DNA of 10,213 nt from Akkermansiaceae bacterium UBA1506 (GCA_002323995.1 DCQY01000094.1:604-10816), one strand, 5' to 3'; counted from the first letter of the stretch, positions 1-6,302 are shown. The notes: generated by a model from the sequence alone, not told the origin. Made by a program: numbers and translations.

Positions 1-249
1 GATGGGAGCGCAGCTGACTAGTGAGCGAACAAGCGCATTTTGATTCCGCTCTACTGCGGACTTGGCTCATTCCCTAATTTTACGGCGAGGCCGTCGATCC
101 CTTCAACCCCGTGATCAAGAGGCTTGGGAAAAGTGGCAAAATAAAAGGTTTTTCCCCTCAAATACTTCGGAGCAAGAATCTTCAAGCAACGACTGAAGTA
201 AAACTTCACCGCGTCGGAAAAACTTTAAATTCAGGAAAAAGACTTAAAT

Positions 250-269
250 TACCCCCTAATTGGGGTAAC
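250..269. promoter_or_regulatory. Palindrome TTACCCC-N6-GGGGTAA, candidate operator
   Basis: Two perfect 7-base arms (TTACCCC at 250-256 and GGGGTAA at 263-269) flank the six bases CTAATT. In DNA this is the kind of symmetric site bound by a dimeric regulator. The TACCCC half-site is reminiscent of sites used by LuxR/FixJ/NarL-type response regulators, but that is only an analogy. It lies about 50 bases upstream of a promoter-like TTGACT box and more than 500 bases upstream of the pseudopilin, so it could control a leader RNA or the pseudopilin. As RNA it would form a 7-bp hairpin without a downstream T-run, so a terminator is unlikely. Confidence 0.35.
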
Positions 270-316
270 CTTTAGGGCAAAATCATCAGTTTATGTTATG
301 ATATTTATGGTTATTA

Positions 317-345
317 TTGACTTTTCTTCCGATTTATGGAATCAT
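317..345 (+). promoter_or_regulatory. Weak promoter-like pair TTGACT-17-AATCAT
   Basis: TTGACT (317-322) matches five of six bases of the housekeeping -35 consensus. At a 17-base spacing AATCAT (340-345) matches four of six of the -10 consensus. The surrounding DNA is AT-rich. It would transcribe towards the structured segment and the pseudopilin. It could occur by chance in such AT-rich DNA. Confidence 0.25.
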
Positions 346-398
346 CGTAGCCACCAGTTCGTTTAACTGTTCCTACTTTGACTTCATTAACGTTGATC

Positions 399-426
399 TT
401 GTTCCTTGTCCGCAGGCTGCTATAAT
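399..426 (+). promoter_or_regulatory. Promoter-like TATAAT box just before the structured RNA segment
   Basis: A perfect TATAAT (421-426) lies 16 bases after the poor -35 match TTGTTC (399-404). Initiation would be expected near 433, at the start of GCGGACGGG and just before the 5' arm of the long RNA stem that begins at 442. The box sits in the loop of an inverted repeat, GTCCGC (408-413)/GCGGAC (433-438), which could be an operator over the promoter. The call rests on the -10 box and its position relative to the RNA structure. Confidence 0.3.
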
Positions 427-432
427 TAGTCA

Positions 433-577
433 GCGGACGGGCTTCTCACCTCCCCTCTAATCACCGTCCCGGAAAAAATTTCAAACAAACAGAAACGACG
501 AATCTGGGGCCGTGCCAGCCTGAACCTCATTGAACTGAGGCAGAGAGCGGTCACAGAATTTGGGGGTGGTGAGAAGG
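433..577 (+). ncRNA. Candidate structured RNA (small RNA or 5' leader element), family not recognised
   Basis: Read as plus-strand RNA, 442-456 pairs with 562-576: nine consecutive Watson-Crick pairs, one T-T mismatch, four G-C pairs and a closing G-U wobble. Nested inside, TCTGGGGCCG (503-512) pairs with CGGTCACAGA (548-557) with one G-A mismatch and one wobble. CTG (520-522) pairs with CAG (541-543), and CCTCA (525-529) pairs with TGAGG (536-540) around a six-base loop. The result is a closing stem, a long 5' unpaired side and an extended apical arm. GGACGG (435-440) can instead pair with CCGTCC (464-469), which traps the 5' arm of the closing stem, so a switch is possible. The layout loosely recalls 6S RNA, but no 6S sequence signature was recognised, and no T-run terminator follows. 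It could equally be a leader element of the pseudopilin mRNA, 200 bases downstream. All pairings were found by eye. Confidence 0.35.
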
Positions 578-677
578 AAAAGATCAACAATAAACAGAGC
601 ATCCAAAACAGTTCTTTAATAAAAAGTAATTTCTTACCTCCTTATCAATTTAAGAAAACAGAACCCCCTAGACCCCA

Positions 678-690
678 TGCGTGGCGCATT
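678..690 (+). promoter_or_regulatory. Small hairpin ATGCG-TGG-CGCAT in the pseudopilin leader
   Basis: Perfect 5-base arms (678-682 and 686-690) flank a three-base loop, inside a GC-rich patch (about 660-713) surrounded by AT-rich DNA. A weaker CTTA/TAAG pairing follows, and then six Ts at 715-720, so the patch could end a leader transcript. The stems are short and do not abut the T-run well. The function is unclear. Confidence 0.2.
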
Positions 691-777
691 AGCGGCTTAA
701 ACTGTAAGGGCGAATTTTTTCTTAAATCTTGAGTCAAAAATTTTCCTCCCAACAAATAAAATAGATAATAGGAAATA

Positions 778-1167
778 ATGAAACTGACTAAAACTAACAA
801 GCAAGCAGGGCTTACCCTGATTGAGATCACTCTGGTCATTGCCGTGCTACTCGGCCTCATCAGCGTGCTTTTCATCGGAGTATCTGCCTACAAAGAGGGA
901 TCCAATCGGGCGAAGTGCATCCTAAACATGTCAAACGTTCAGAAAGCGGTTCGCGCCTACCAGAACCTCTACGAGAAATCTGAAGGGGATACGCTGGCTC
1001 TTACTGATCTTGTCGGCAATGGCAAACTCATCGAGACCGCCCCAGAGTGCCCGAGTCAGGGGACCTACTCAGCAGCCGGCAACGTTCCTCCTGTCGGAAC
1101 TGTCTACCTTACCTGCTCGCTGGCGGGAAGCAACGACCACGTGCCAAACAGCGTTACTGGTTGGTGA
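778..1167 (+). CDS. Pseudopilin-like protein with prepilin cleavage/methylation site
   Basis: This is a 129-residue type IV pilin-like protein. The short basic leader (residues 1-11) ends in Gly11, followed by LTLIE with the conserved Glu at mature position 5. This is the class III signal cut and N-methylated by the prepilin peptidase. Residues 12-37 form the hydrophobic helix that anchors and assembles the subunit. The C-terminal half carries Cys47, Cys91 and Cys113 in a CPSQGTY...LTCS arrangement that recalls the short GspG/ComGC-like pseudopilins common in Verrucomicrobiota. No secretion ATPase, peptidase or other pilin gene is nearby, so assembly would rely on genes elsewhere. AGGAAA (770-775) is a plausible but closely spaced ribosome binding site. 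TTTCCT (742-747) could pair with it and mask it. Family membership is secure from the N-terminus; whether it belongs to a secretion pseudopilus, an uptake pilus or a surface fibre cannot be told. Confidence 0.88.
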   Translation: MKLTKTNKQAGLTLIEITLVIAVLLGLISVLFIGVSAYKEGSNRAKCILNMSNVQKAVRAYQNLYEKSEGDTLALTDLVGNGKLIETAPECPSQGTYSAAGNVPPVGTVYLTCSLAGSNDHVPNSVTGW

Positions 1168-1190
1168 GACCAGTGATAATCAAAACAGTT

Positions 1191-1231
1191 ATTCCTCGGC
1201 CCAAAATAGAGATTCATTTGGGCTGAGGAGT
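1191..1231. terminator. Strong hairpin between convergent genes, probable terminator
   Basis: CCTCGGCCCAAA (1194-1205) pairs with TTTGGGCTGAGG (1217-1228) with one G-U wobble and an 11-base loop. The stem can extend outward by three more pairs, one of them a wobble. It begins 24 bases after the pseudopilin stop. On the minus strand the stem is followed by a T-rich stretch (AACTGTTTTGATT), so it fits termination of the lactonase transcript at least as well as the pseudopilin transcript, whose downstream side lacks a clear T-run. Bidirectional use is likely. Confidence 0.55.
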
Positions 1232-1242
1232 GTCTACTTGAG

Positions 1243-1260
1243 CCGACCTCGAGGGGTCGG
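1243..1260. repeat. Second hairpin CCGACC/GGTCGG beside the terminator
   Basis: The perfect 6-base arms 1243-1248 and 1255-1260 surround a six-base loop, 11 bases after the larger hairpin. A third, weaker ATCCCT (1325-1330)/AGGGAT (1348-1353) pairing lies closer to the lactonase stop. Together they fill the gap between two converging genes. The rest of 1168-1376 shows nothing recognisable. Confidence 0.4.
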
Positions 1261-1376
1261 TCGTATTGGTGGCTTTCAGGTCGCACACACTGTGAAATGT
1301 TGCCCGTAGCTATTGATGGCGCGAATCCCTCAATGGCTTGTTCTTTCAGGGATAAGTGAGTGAAACCACTGGGCCC

Positions 1377-2231
1377 CTATCCGGCGAAAGTAACAGTCGG
1401 AAGCCCTCTTACTCCAGGCCTCACCGCAAAAAGGTGCCCTGCTGCGGGCTCCTCTGGGTTCCCGAAACTACCCGTCGTAATGTAGAGTGTTTCGAATTCC
1501 TGCCCGCCAAAAGCACAGGAAGTACTCCCCGAAATCGGCAGTTCAACAGTTTCAAGAATCTCCCCTGTCGCTGGATTGAAGCAACGAACGCAACCACCAC
1601 GACAGAAAGCGATCCAGACGTGGTCATTTTCATCGATGGTCATACCGTCAGGAGAGCCCTCAAGATCAACCGTATCGATCGCGACGCGCTCATTCGAAAT
1701 GCTTCCACTTTTGGGATCGTAATCGAAGGCCCGTACTGTCTTGCTGGGTGTGTCGATGTAGTAGAAAATCTCGCCATTCTTTGTCCAGCAAAGGCCATTG
1801 GAATTCGTTACGTTGGGGAATTGCTTGGTCAGTTCCAACTCCGTATCGAGTCGATAGAGGGCGGCGGCGCCTTTATTCTTCACCGTGCTGATCGTTCCTG
1901 CCCAGAGACGCCCCATGGGATCGCACTTACCATCGTTGAAACGGTTGTCCGGTTTCTTGTCTGGCTCAGGATCGACGATAGCAGTCTTTTCTCCGGTCTC
2001 AGGATCGAAAAACGCGAGTCCGTTGTCGCCACCCATGATGAATCCTCCGCCTTCACGAGGGATTGCAAAGCCTACCCGCTCGCCGACTTCCCAGGCCCAT
2101 TCCTCGCCGCTACTGGGGTCGTAACTACGGATCTGGTGTCCTTCGATATCAACGTAGTAAACGCGCCCGTCAAACCAGAGGGGGCCTTCTCCCCACTTAG
2201 AGAGCGTTTTGGAAACGACTTCAGCTTTCAT
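1377..2231 (-). CDS. SMP-30/gluconolactonase/LRE family lactonase
   Basis: This 284-residue protein has no signal peptide and is predicted to be a cytoplasmic six-bladed beta-propeller lactonase that opens sugar lactones to aldonic acids with a divalent metal. The metal ligands of SMP-30 are recognisable: Glu15 in GEGPLW, Asn145 in SNGLCW and Asp195 in SPDGM. Arg97 and Asn99 in DNRFND match the substrate-contacting residues of the family. The FYYIDTPSKTVRAFDYD segment (156-172) and AGTI after GRLW are also family hallmarks. The length is normal and the protein is complete. The gene starts 80 bases after the end of the dehydrogenase gene on the same strand and is probably co-transcribed with it. 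This suggests a dehydrogenase-lactonase pair in oxidative sugar catabolism. No convincing Shine-Dalgarno sequence precedes the ATG. The family is confident; the substrate is unknown. Confidence 0.92.
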   Translation of the reverse strand: MKAEVVSKTLSKWGEGPLWFDGRVYYVDIEGHQIRSYDPSSGEEWAWEVGERVGFAIPREGGGFIMGGDNGLAFFDPETGEKTAIVDPEPDKKPDNRFNDGKCDPMGRLWAGTISTVKNKGAAALYRLDTELELTKQFPNVTNSNGLCWTKNGEIFYYIDTPSKTVRAFDYDPKSGSISNERVAIDTVDLEGSPDGMTIDENDHVWIAFCRGGCVRCFNPATGEILETVELPISGSTSCAFGGQEFETLYITTGSFGNPEEPAAGHLFAVRPGVRGLPTVTFAG

Positions 2232-2311
2232 ACTTTTTTAAAACCAGCCTGTCCTCATTAACCACTCAAAGCGGAATCGCTAACTGTCGTTCCGCTTAAG
2301 AGGCCCATCCA

Positions 2312-3094
2312 CTACTTAGGCCCAATATCCAGACCGTCCAGCCAAGGTAACGATATCTGAGGTGGCATACCACCGAACGGTTGATACTTAGGTAATTGGA
2401 TCATACTCACGCTATGAGGCTGGTTCGCGATGAAAAAGAGCGCATCCCCGCAATCCTCTGATTGAATCATTGCATCACAATGCTCGCGTTCAGGTGCTAC
2501 CGGTCGCTTGGCTACTAGTGGGGTATTCGCCTCTCCCGGAGCATACTCAGAGAGGACGATATTAGAAGCGATTAGCTGAGCGCGTGCTGTGAAGAGCATA
2601 CCGTGCACCGCCCACTTGCTCGCCGTGTAAGGAACCCCAGCGAAAGAGTCAAAGCCATGGCCAGCCGTCGAAGTCACTACCACGATCTTGCCACCTCCGT
2701 TTTTTGCCATCGGTCCGGCTACCGCATTGATCATATTGACCACACCGAGAACATTGATTTCCATGACGGATTTCCACGTCTCCTCTCCGGCAATTTTAGA
2801 CGGATCTTCATGAACCACAAAACGGTCAGCCGTATTAATCCCAGCTGTATGGATCAGCAGGTCCGGCGTACCGATCACTTTCATCGCATCGGCTATGCTG
2901 CCGGTGTTAGTCACATCGCAGGCAACCGAAACGATTCTTTCAGAAAGTGCGGCTGTCTTTTCCAGAGACTCCACCGTGCGACCAATAACAAAGGTGTTAG
3001 CTCCTGCATCAGCAAACTGCTTCGCCGCAGCTTGGCCCATTCCTCCGCCTCCTCCGGTGACAATCACGGTCGTATCAGTCCAGTCGTTTCTCAT
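2312..3094 (-). CDS. Short-chain dehydrogenase/reductase (SDR), NAD(P)-dependent
   Basis: This 260-residue classical SDR has a Rossmann fold. The cofactor motif TGGGGGMG is at residues 13-20, Asp60 in CDV is the adenine-contacting position, and HTAG (82-85) stands in for the usual NNAG. The catalytic tetrad is complete: Asn114, Ser142, Tyr156 and Lys160, the last two in YTASK. The PG motif is at 186-187. Arg39 after the second strand hints at NADP but does not settle it. There is no signal peptide, so it should be cytoplasmic. The start is well constrained, because an in-frame stop lies 12 bases upstream and the cofactor motif follows within 13 residues; GAGGA lies very close to the ATG. Next to a lactonase, a role as an aldose dehydrogenase making an aldonolactone is attractive, as in oxidative fucose or galactose routes. 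That substrate role is an inference, since SDR sequences rarely reveal substrate. Confidence 0.92.
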   Translation of the reverse strand: MRNDWTDTTVIVTGGGGGMGQAAAKQFADAGANTFVIGRTVESLEKTAALSERIVSVACDVTNTGSIADAMKVIGTPDLLIHTAGINTADRFVVHEDPSKIAGEETWKSVMEINVLGVVNMINAVAGPMAKNGGGKIVVVTSTAGHGFDSFAGVPYTASKWAVHGMLFTARAQLIASNIVLSEYAPGEANTPLVAKRPVAPEREHCDAMIQSEDCGDALFFIANQPHSVSMIQLPKYQPFGGMPPQISLPWLDGLDIGPK

Positions 3095-3193
3095 TCCTCG
3101 AGTCTAGCGAAGGATCGTGACAGGTCCAATGGTTTGAATGGTAGGCCAATTACTTAAGTCGCAAATACTGAAGCTCTAAATTACCCCCGATAA

Positions 3194-3211
3194 TCAAACG
3201 AAACGGTTTGA
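3194..3211. promoter_or_regulatory. Inverted repeat TCAAAC-N6-GTTTGA upstream of the SDR gene
   Basis: Perfect 6-base arms (3194-3199 and 3206-3211) flank GAAACG, about 100 bases upstream of the dehydrogenase start, in the 220-base gap after the second sulfatase. The inner GAAACGGTTT portion vaguely recalls LacI-family operators, though the usual central CG symmetry is imperfect. It may mark a separate, regulated promoter for the dehydrogenase-lactonase pair. Nothing else is recognised in 3095-3314. Confidence 0.3.
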
Positions 3212-3314
3212 GTCGGTGCAGCGTTCACGAGAAAACGAAAGCGTCCACACCCTCGTGGCGTTGTTACGGAACGCCCCGCCCTTCACCAACTATTAGCTTC
3301 AGGATAAACAAAGG

Positions 3315-4793
3315 TCACTTTCCCTCTTCGGCCCATTGCTTCATTAAATCAATATTATCAATGATCTTTTGAAGGTGTTCAGGATCGCGATTCTTCGCTC
3401 TTAGCCCCCCCACGTAGACATCCATATCGCTCTGAAACATCTCGTCAGATTCAGGCATGCGGCCTTTATCATCAGTCTCAACCATCCAATTCTCGAGGCG
3501 CTCACGCATCTTCGACAACTCATCAGCATATGCTGGATCATCGACAAGGTTGTTGATCTCAAACGGGTCAGCATTCACGTCGTAGAGCTCTTCTGCCGGC
3601 CGTGTCTCACGAAATAAAAGCCGCTGAGTTTTATTTAAAACCTCATCTTTGTAGGCCTGACGCATGGTGATGAGAATGTCTTTCGCGTCTTTGTAGGCGC
3701 AGGGCTGCAAGTAAGGTCGGTTCGGCAGGAAGTTTCGAATATATTTGAAGTCCTGCGTCCTCACTGCACGCATGTGATCAACAGTTTCGTCACAACGATC
3801 ACGAGCAGCAAAAGCTGCCTCGCGGGGCTCATAGTTCTTTGCCAGAATGTCGCGGGCCTGCATCCAATCTGGCACTTCGATGCCTGCGGCACCAAGGGAG
3901 AGGGCCGCAATATCAATGTGCTCCACAACATCGTCGCGAACCGTTCCAGCTTCGACACCCGGACCGGCAATAACCAGAGGCACGTGCAGGCCCTCGTCGT
4001 ACATAAACTGTTTCCCTCGGGCATGACTGATCCCGTGATCAGTCATGAAAATAATGAGCGTATTTTCGAGGAGTCCCTCCTCTTCCAGCTTTGACACCAC
4101 CTCGCCGACCATGTGGTCGGTCATTCGCGCGGAGTCGAGATAGGCGGCCCAATCGCGAACGATATTGGGATGGTTCGGATAGTAGGGCGGCAGTTCAACG
4201 ACTGAATCCGGGGTGCGACTCCCCAGAGTCTGTTCGGCACGCGCCTGAATCTTCTCCCACCCATCTTCGTCTTTACCTCGCAGTTTACCACCCGGCGTCT
4301 GCACTTGATGAAAAAAGGGCTGTCCTTTTTCGCGGTCTTGCCACAGTGAACTGTTGTAGACTTCCTTATTCCATTCAAAGTTATAGTCGGTCTTGCCGAA
4401 CTTGCTCTTTGCCCCCGGCCATCCCGAGATTGAAGTGTGGTAGCCTGCTTCCTGAAATAGTTTCGGTATGAGCTTAATGTGCTCGGGCAGATGGATCTTT
4501 TCCTCGCCCCGGCCACTGCGGTGGTGATGCGCCCCAATACTGGTCTGATACATGCCTGTAATAAAAGCCGAACGACAGGTCGAGCAGACCGGAGCCGTCA
4601 CGTAAGCATTGATAAACTTGAGTCCTCCAGCTGCCAGCGCATCCACATGGGGCGTTTCGATGGCCGTTTCTCCATAGCATCCGAAGTTAGCGGACATATC
4701 ATCAGGAATGATCCAAACAATATTGGGACGATTGTCAGCGCCGACAGAAAGTGCGCCGAACACCACAGTGAAAAAGAAGGTGAGTTTTTTCAT
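3315..4793 (-). CDS. Secreted type I sulfatase with atypical CSTCR active-site motif
   Basis: This 492-residue protein of the alkaline phosphatase superfamily should hydrolyse a sulfate ester on a glycan outside the cytoplasm. Residues 1-19 form a Sec signal peptide, with likely cleavage after SVGA. Metal ligands are Asp31-Asp32 (PDDM) near the N-terminus and Asp252-His253 (TDHG). The residue normally converted to formylglycine is Cys70 in C-S-T-C-R (70-74), followed by ITGMY. The third position is Thr, where the maturation consensus has Pro (or Ala). The common GKWHLG element is replaced by a GAKSKFGKTDYNF-type segment (127-139), and the SHxxH-like motif seen in the other sulfatase is absent, so this is a divergent subfamily. 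The C-terminal ELYDVNADPFEINNL element is standard for sulfatases. AGGAAAG precedes the ATG by about ten bases. The DUF1552 gene lies 165 bases upstream on the same strand. The glycan substrate cannot be assigned. Confidence 0.9.
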   Translation of the reverse strand: MKKLTFFFTVVFGALSVGADNRPNIVWIIPDDMSANFGCYGETAIETPHVDALAAGGLKFINAYVTAPVCSTCRSAFITGMYQTSIGAHHHRSGRGEEKIHLPEHIKLIPKLFQEAGYHTSISGWPGAKSKFGKTDYNFEWNKEVYNSSLWQDREKGQPFFHQVQTPGGKLRGKDEDGWEKIQARAEQTLGSRTPDSVVELPPYYPNHPNIVRDWAAYLDSARMTDHMVGEVVSKLEEEGLLENTLIIFMTDHGISHARGKQFMYDEGLHVPLVIAGPGVEAGTVRDDVVEHIDIAALSLGAAGIEVPDWMQARDILAKNYEPREAAFAARDRCDETVDHMRAVRTQDFKYIRNFLPNRPYLQPCAYKDAKDILITMRQAYKDEVLNKTQRLLFRETRPAEELYDVNADPFEINNLVDDPAYADELSKMRERLENWMVETDDKGRMPESDEMFQSDMDVYVGGLRAKNRDPEHLQKIIDNIDLMKQWAEEGK

Positions 4794-4895
4794 TAATCGA
4801 AATCTTTCCTACATTCGGGAGGCTGGATGGGCAAGCTCCTGATGGCCCGCAAAGGCGTCAAAAATCTGCGAAATAAAATGTCACCATGCTCACCC

Positions 4896-4912
4896 AGAAC
4901 CAACTTGGTCCT
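4896..4912. repeat. Near-palindrome AGAACCAA-C-TTGGTCCT
   Basis: Arms 4896-4903 and 4905-4912 mirror each other about a central C, with one mismatch position. It lies in the gap between the DUF1552 stop and the sulfatase start, about 100 bases before the latter. As RNA the loop would be too tight, so a protein-binding DNA site is the better reading. The rest of the 165-base gap shows neither a terminator nor a clear promoter. Confidence 0.22.
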
Positions 4913-4958
4913 GACGTTCCGAGGGAATGGGCAAACATCCCGCTAGGACGAACAATTA

Positions 4959-6302
4959 TTACGCCATCAACTGCGTCACTTTGCCTGTGCTGTCGGCAAA
5001 ACGATCCATCTTCGCCCCGACCATCTCAGCTTGGGTTAACCAAAGATTCGCGAGTGGGGTTCCTTCGGGTAGATTAATGTGGAAGCCTGACTTGGTCTGT
5101 TGCCCACCGCCGCCCACGATGATGGGCAGATCGTTGTACTGGTGGGTCGAACCATCCCCAAGACCAGAACCATAAGTGAAAAGCGTATTGTCGAGTAGAG
5201 TGGTTCCGTCCGACTCCTCGATCGAATCCATTCGATTGAGAAGGTAAGCGTATTGCTCAAGGTGAAATTTATCCACCCGCAACAAGTCATCAATCATCTT
5301 AGTTTGATTGTGAGACATTTGGTGATGGCTCTTCGGTTTGTCGAAGAGACCATCAAACATGTAAGGCGTGTCCCAGCGCTCCGGACCCACCATGAAAGTG
5401 GTCACATTCGTCAGACCGGCCTGAAGGGCTACGATCATTAGATCCCCCATCAGGCGAATGAATTCGCCACGCGGAAGGTAGGCATCAGTCGGTGCTTCAA
5501 ACTTCACGTTGGCCAGCTCAGCTCGCATCTTCTCGAGGCGATCCATCTGCGATTCGATAGTACGAATGGAATCGTAATATTCGGTGAACTTCTGACCGTC
5601 GTCATAGCTCAGCTTCCGTTTTAGCGCGTTGGCATCCTCGAGGACAAGATCGGTGATGTCGCGATACACCTTTGCTTCCTTAGTACTAAAAAGACGATCA
5701 TACATTTTGCGAGGGTCTCGTATCGACGGCGCAAGATGCCCCGTTCCATACCAGGAAATATTGTCGAAGTAGATCGATTCCTTGTTGTCGCTGTGAGGGT
5801 TGCAACTAAATTCAAGGGTGCGGAAAGGTGTCTCGCCACCAACCTGATCGGCAACAAGATGATCGAGCGTACGATTGAGTGGCCAAGCACTGCCTTTAAT
5901 TTCGTAGGCAACCGCGCTACTGAGGTAACACGACGCGCACTGTGCGTGAACATCGGTGCCCTGCTGAAAGGTACGGTCCATCCCTGTGATGAGCGTCACC
6001 TTGTCTTTCATTCTCTCAAGTGGCTCCATTGTTGGCGTGAGACGATCGAGTGGCCTAACACTTAACTTAGGGTCCTGCTCCCCGAGGGACTTCATCAAAC
6101 CGCCAAGATTACCTTTCGGGATGATAGAATCCGCTTCACCGGGAAAGAAGCCGCGACGCACCACACCGATAGGAACGTAGAAATGGGCCATCCGCTTGGC
6201 AGCCGCTTTTGTCGATGTAGCCATACCGGCGCTTTCAAGAAACGGAAGCGAAAGCGCCGCGCCACTGAGGCCTCGAAGAAAGTTTCGGCGAGAGGTGTTC
6301 AT
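4959..6302 (-). CDS. DUF1552 family protein, Tat-exported
   Basis: This 447-residue protein begins with a twin-arginine signal: Ser4-Arg5-Arg6-Asn7-Phe8-Leu9, then a hydrophobic stretch ending in LPFLESAG. It should be exported folded, possibly with a bound metal or cofactor. The DUF1552 signature H-H-x-x-S-H is at about residues 326-331 (in SHHQMSHN), and the C-terminal TLFTYGSGLGDGSTHQYNDL segment (about 373-392) is typical of the family. Its biochemical function is not established. Genes of this family commonly stand next to DUF1592-type cytochrome proteins in Planctomycetota and Verrucomicrobiota, as here, with a 108-base gap. The frame stays open to a TTG at 6329. The ATG at 6302 is preferred because it puts the twin arginines near the N-terminus, as in normal Tat signals. 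No clear Shine-Dalgarno sequence is visible. Confidence 0.9.
   Translation of the reverse strand: MNTSRRNFLRGLSGAALSLPFLESAGMATSTKAAAKRMAHFYVPIGVVRRGFFPGEADSIIPKGNLGGLMKSLGEQDPKLSVRPLDRLTPTMEPLERMKDKVTLITGMDRTFQQGTDVHAQCASCYLSSAVAYEIKGSAWPLNRTLDHLVADQVGGETPFRTLEFSCNPHSDNKESIYFDNISWYGTGHLAPSIRDPRKMYDRLFSTKEAKVYRDITDLVLEDANALKRKLSYDDGQKFTEYYDSIRTIESQMDRLEKMRAELANVKFEAPTDAYLPRGEFIRLMGDLMIVALQAGLTNVTTFMVGPERWDTPYMFDGLFDKPKSHHQMSHNQTKMIDDLLRVDKFHLEQYAYLLNRMDSIEESDGTTLLDNTLFTYGSGLGDGSTHQYNDLPIIVGGGGQQTKSGFHINLPEGTPLANLWLTQAEMVGAKMDRFADSTGKVTQLMA

Larger units (their letters stand above)
1..777. other. Long region without a convincing protein gene, upstream of the pseudopilin
   Basis: No open frame here looks like a real protein. 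The longest forward frame (78-275, 65 codons) and a reverse frame (426-602, 58 codons) have no recognisable motif and no well-placed ribosome binding site. The first 20 bases could be the tail of an upstream gene (a frame ending in TAG at 19-21), but too little is present to judge. A small hairpin, TCCGC/GCGGA, lies at 45-60. The stretch is AT-rich, with GC-richer islands at about 405-570 and 660-713. The individual palindromes, helices and promoter-like boxes are listed separately. At nearly 780 bases it is by far the longest gene-free stretch in the window. Confidence 0.7.

Noticed and set aside
78..275. Forward frame of 65 codons ending at the TTACCCC palindrome.
   Set aside because: It has no ATG, no ribosome binding site and no recognisable motif. 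It could at most be a decayed gene fragment.
426..602. Reverse-strand frame of 58 codons antisense to the candidate structured RNA, with a hydrophobic start.
   Set aside because: The only good Shine-Dalgarno match (TAAGGAGGT, 644-636) is more than 30 bases from its ATG, there is no family similarity, and the frame runs through the base-paired RNA arms, which explains its composition better.
636..644. ACCTCCTTA, identical to the usual 3' end of 16S rRNA.
   Set aside because: Nine bases can match by chance, no other rRNA sequence is near, and on the reverse strand no start codon lies at a usable distance.
1356..2261. Forward frame of about 300 codons opposite the lactonase gene.
   Set aside because: The minus strand encodes a complete SMP-30 family protein with all its catalytic residues. 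The forward frame has no motif and is an antisense shadow.
3177..3188. TAAATTACCCCC, also present at 245-256.
   Set aside because: A single shared 12-mer is expected by chance in 10 kb. The palindromic second half found at 263-269 is missing here.
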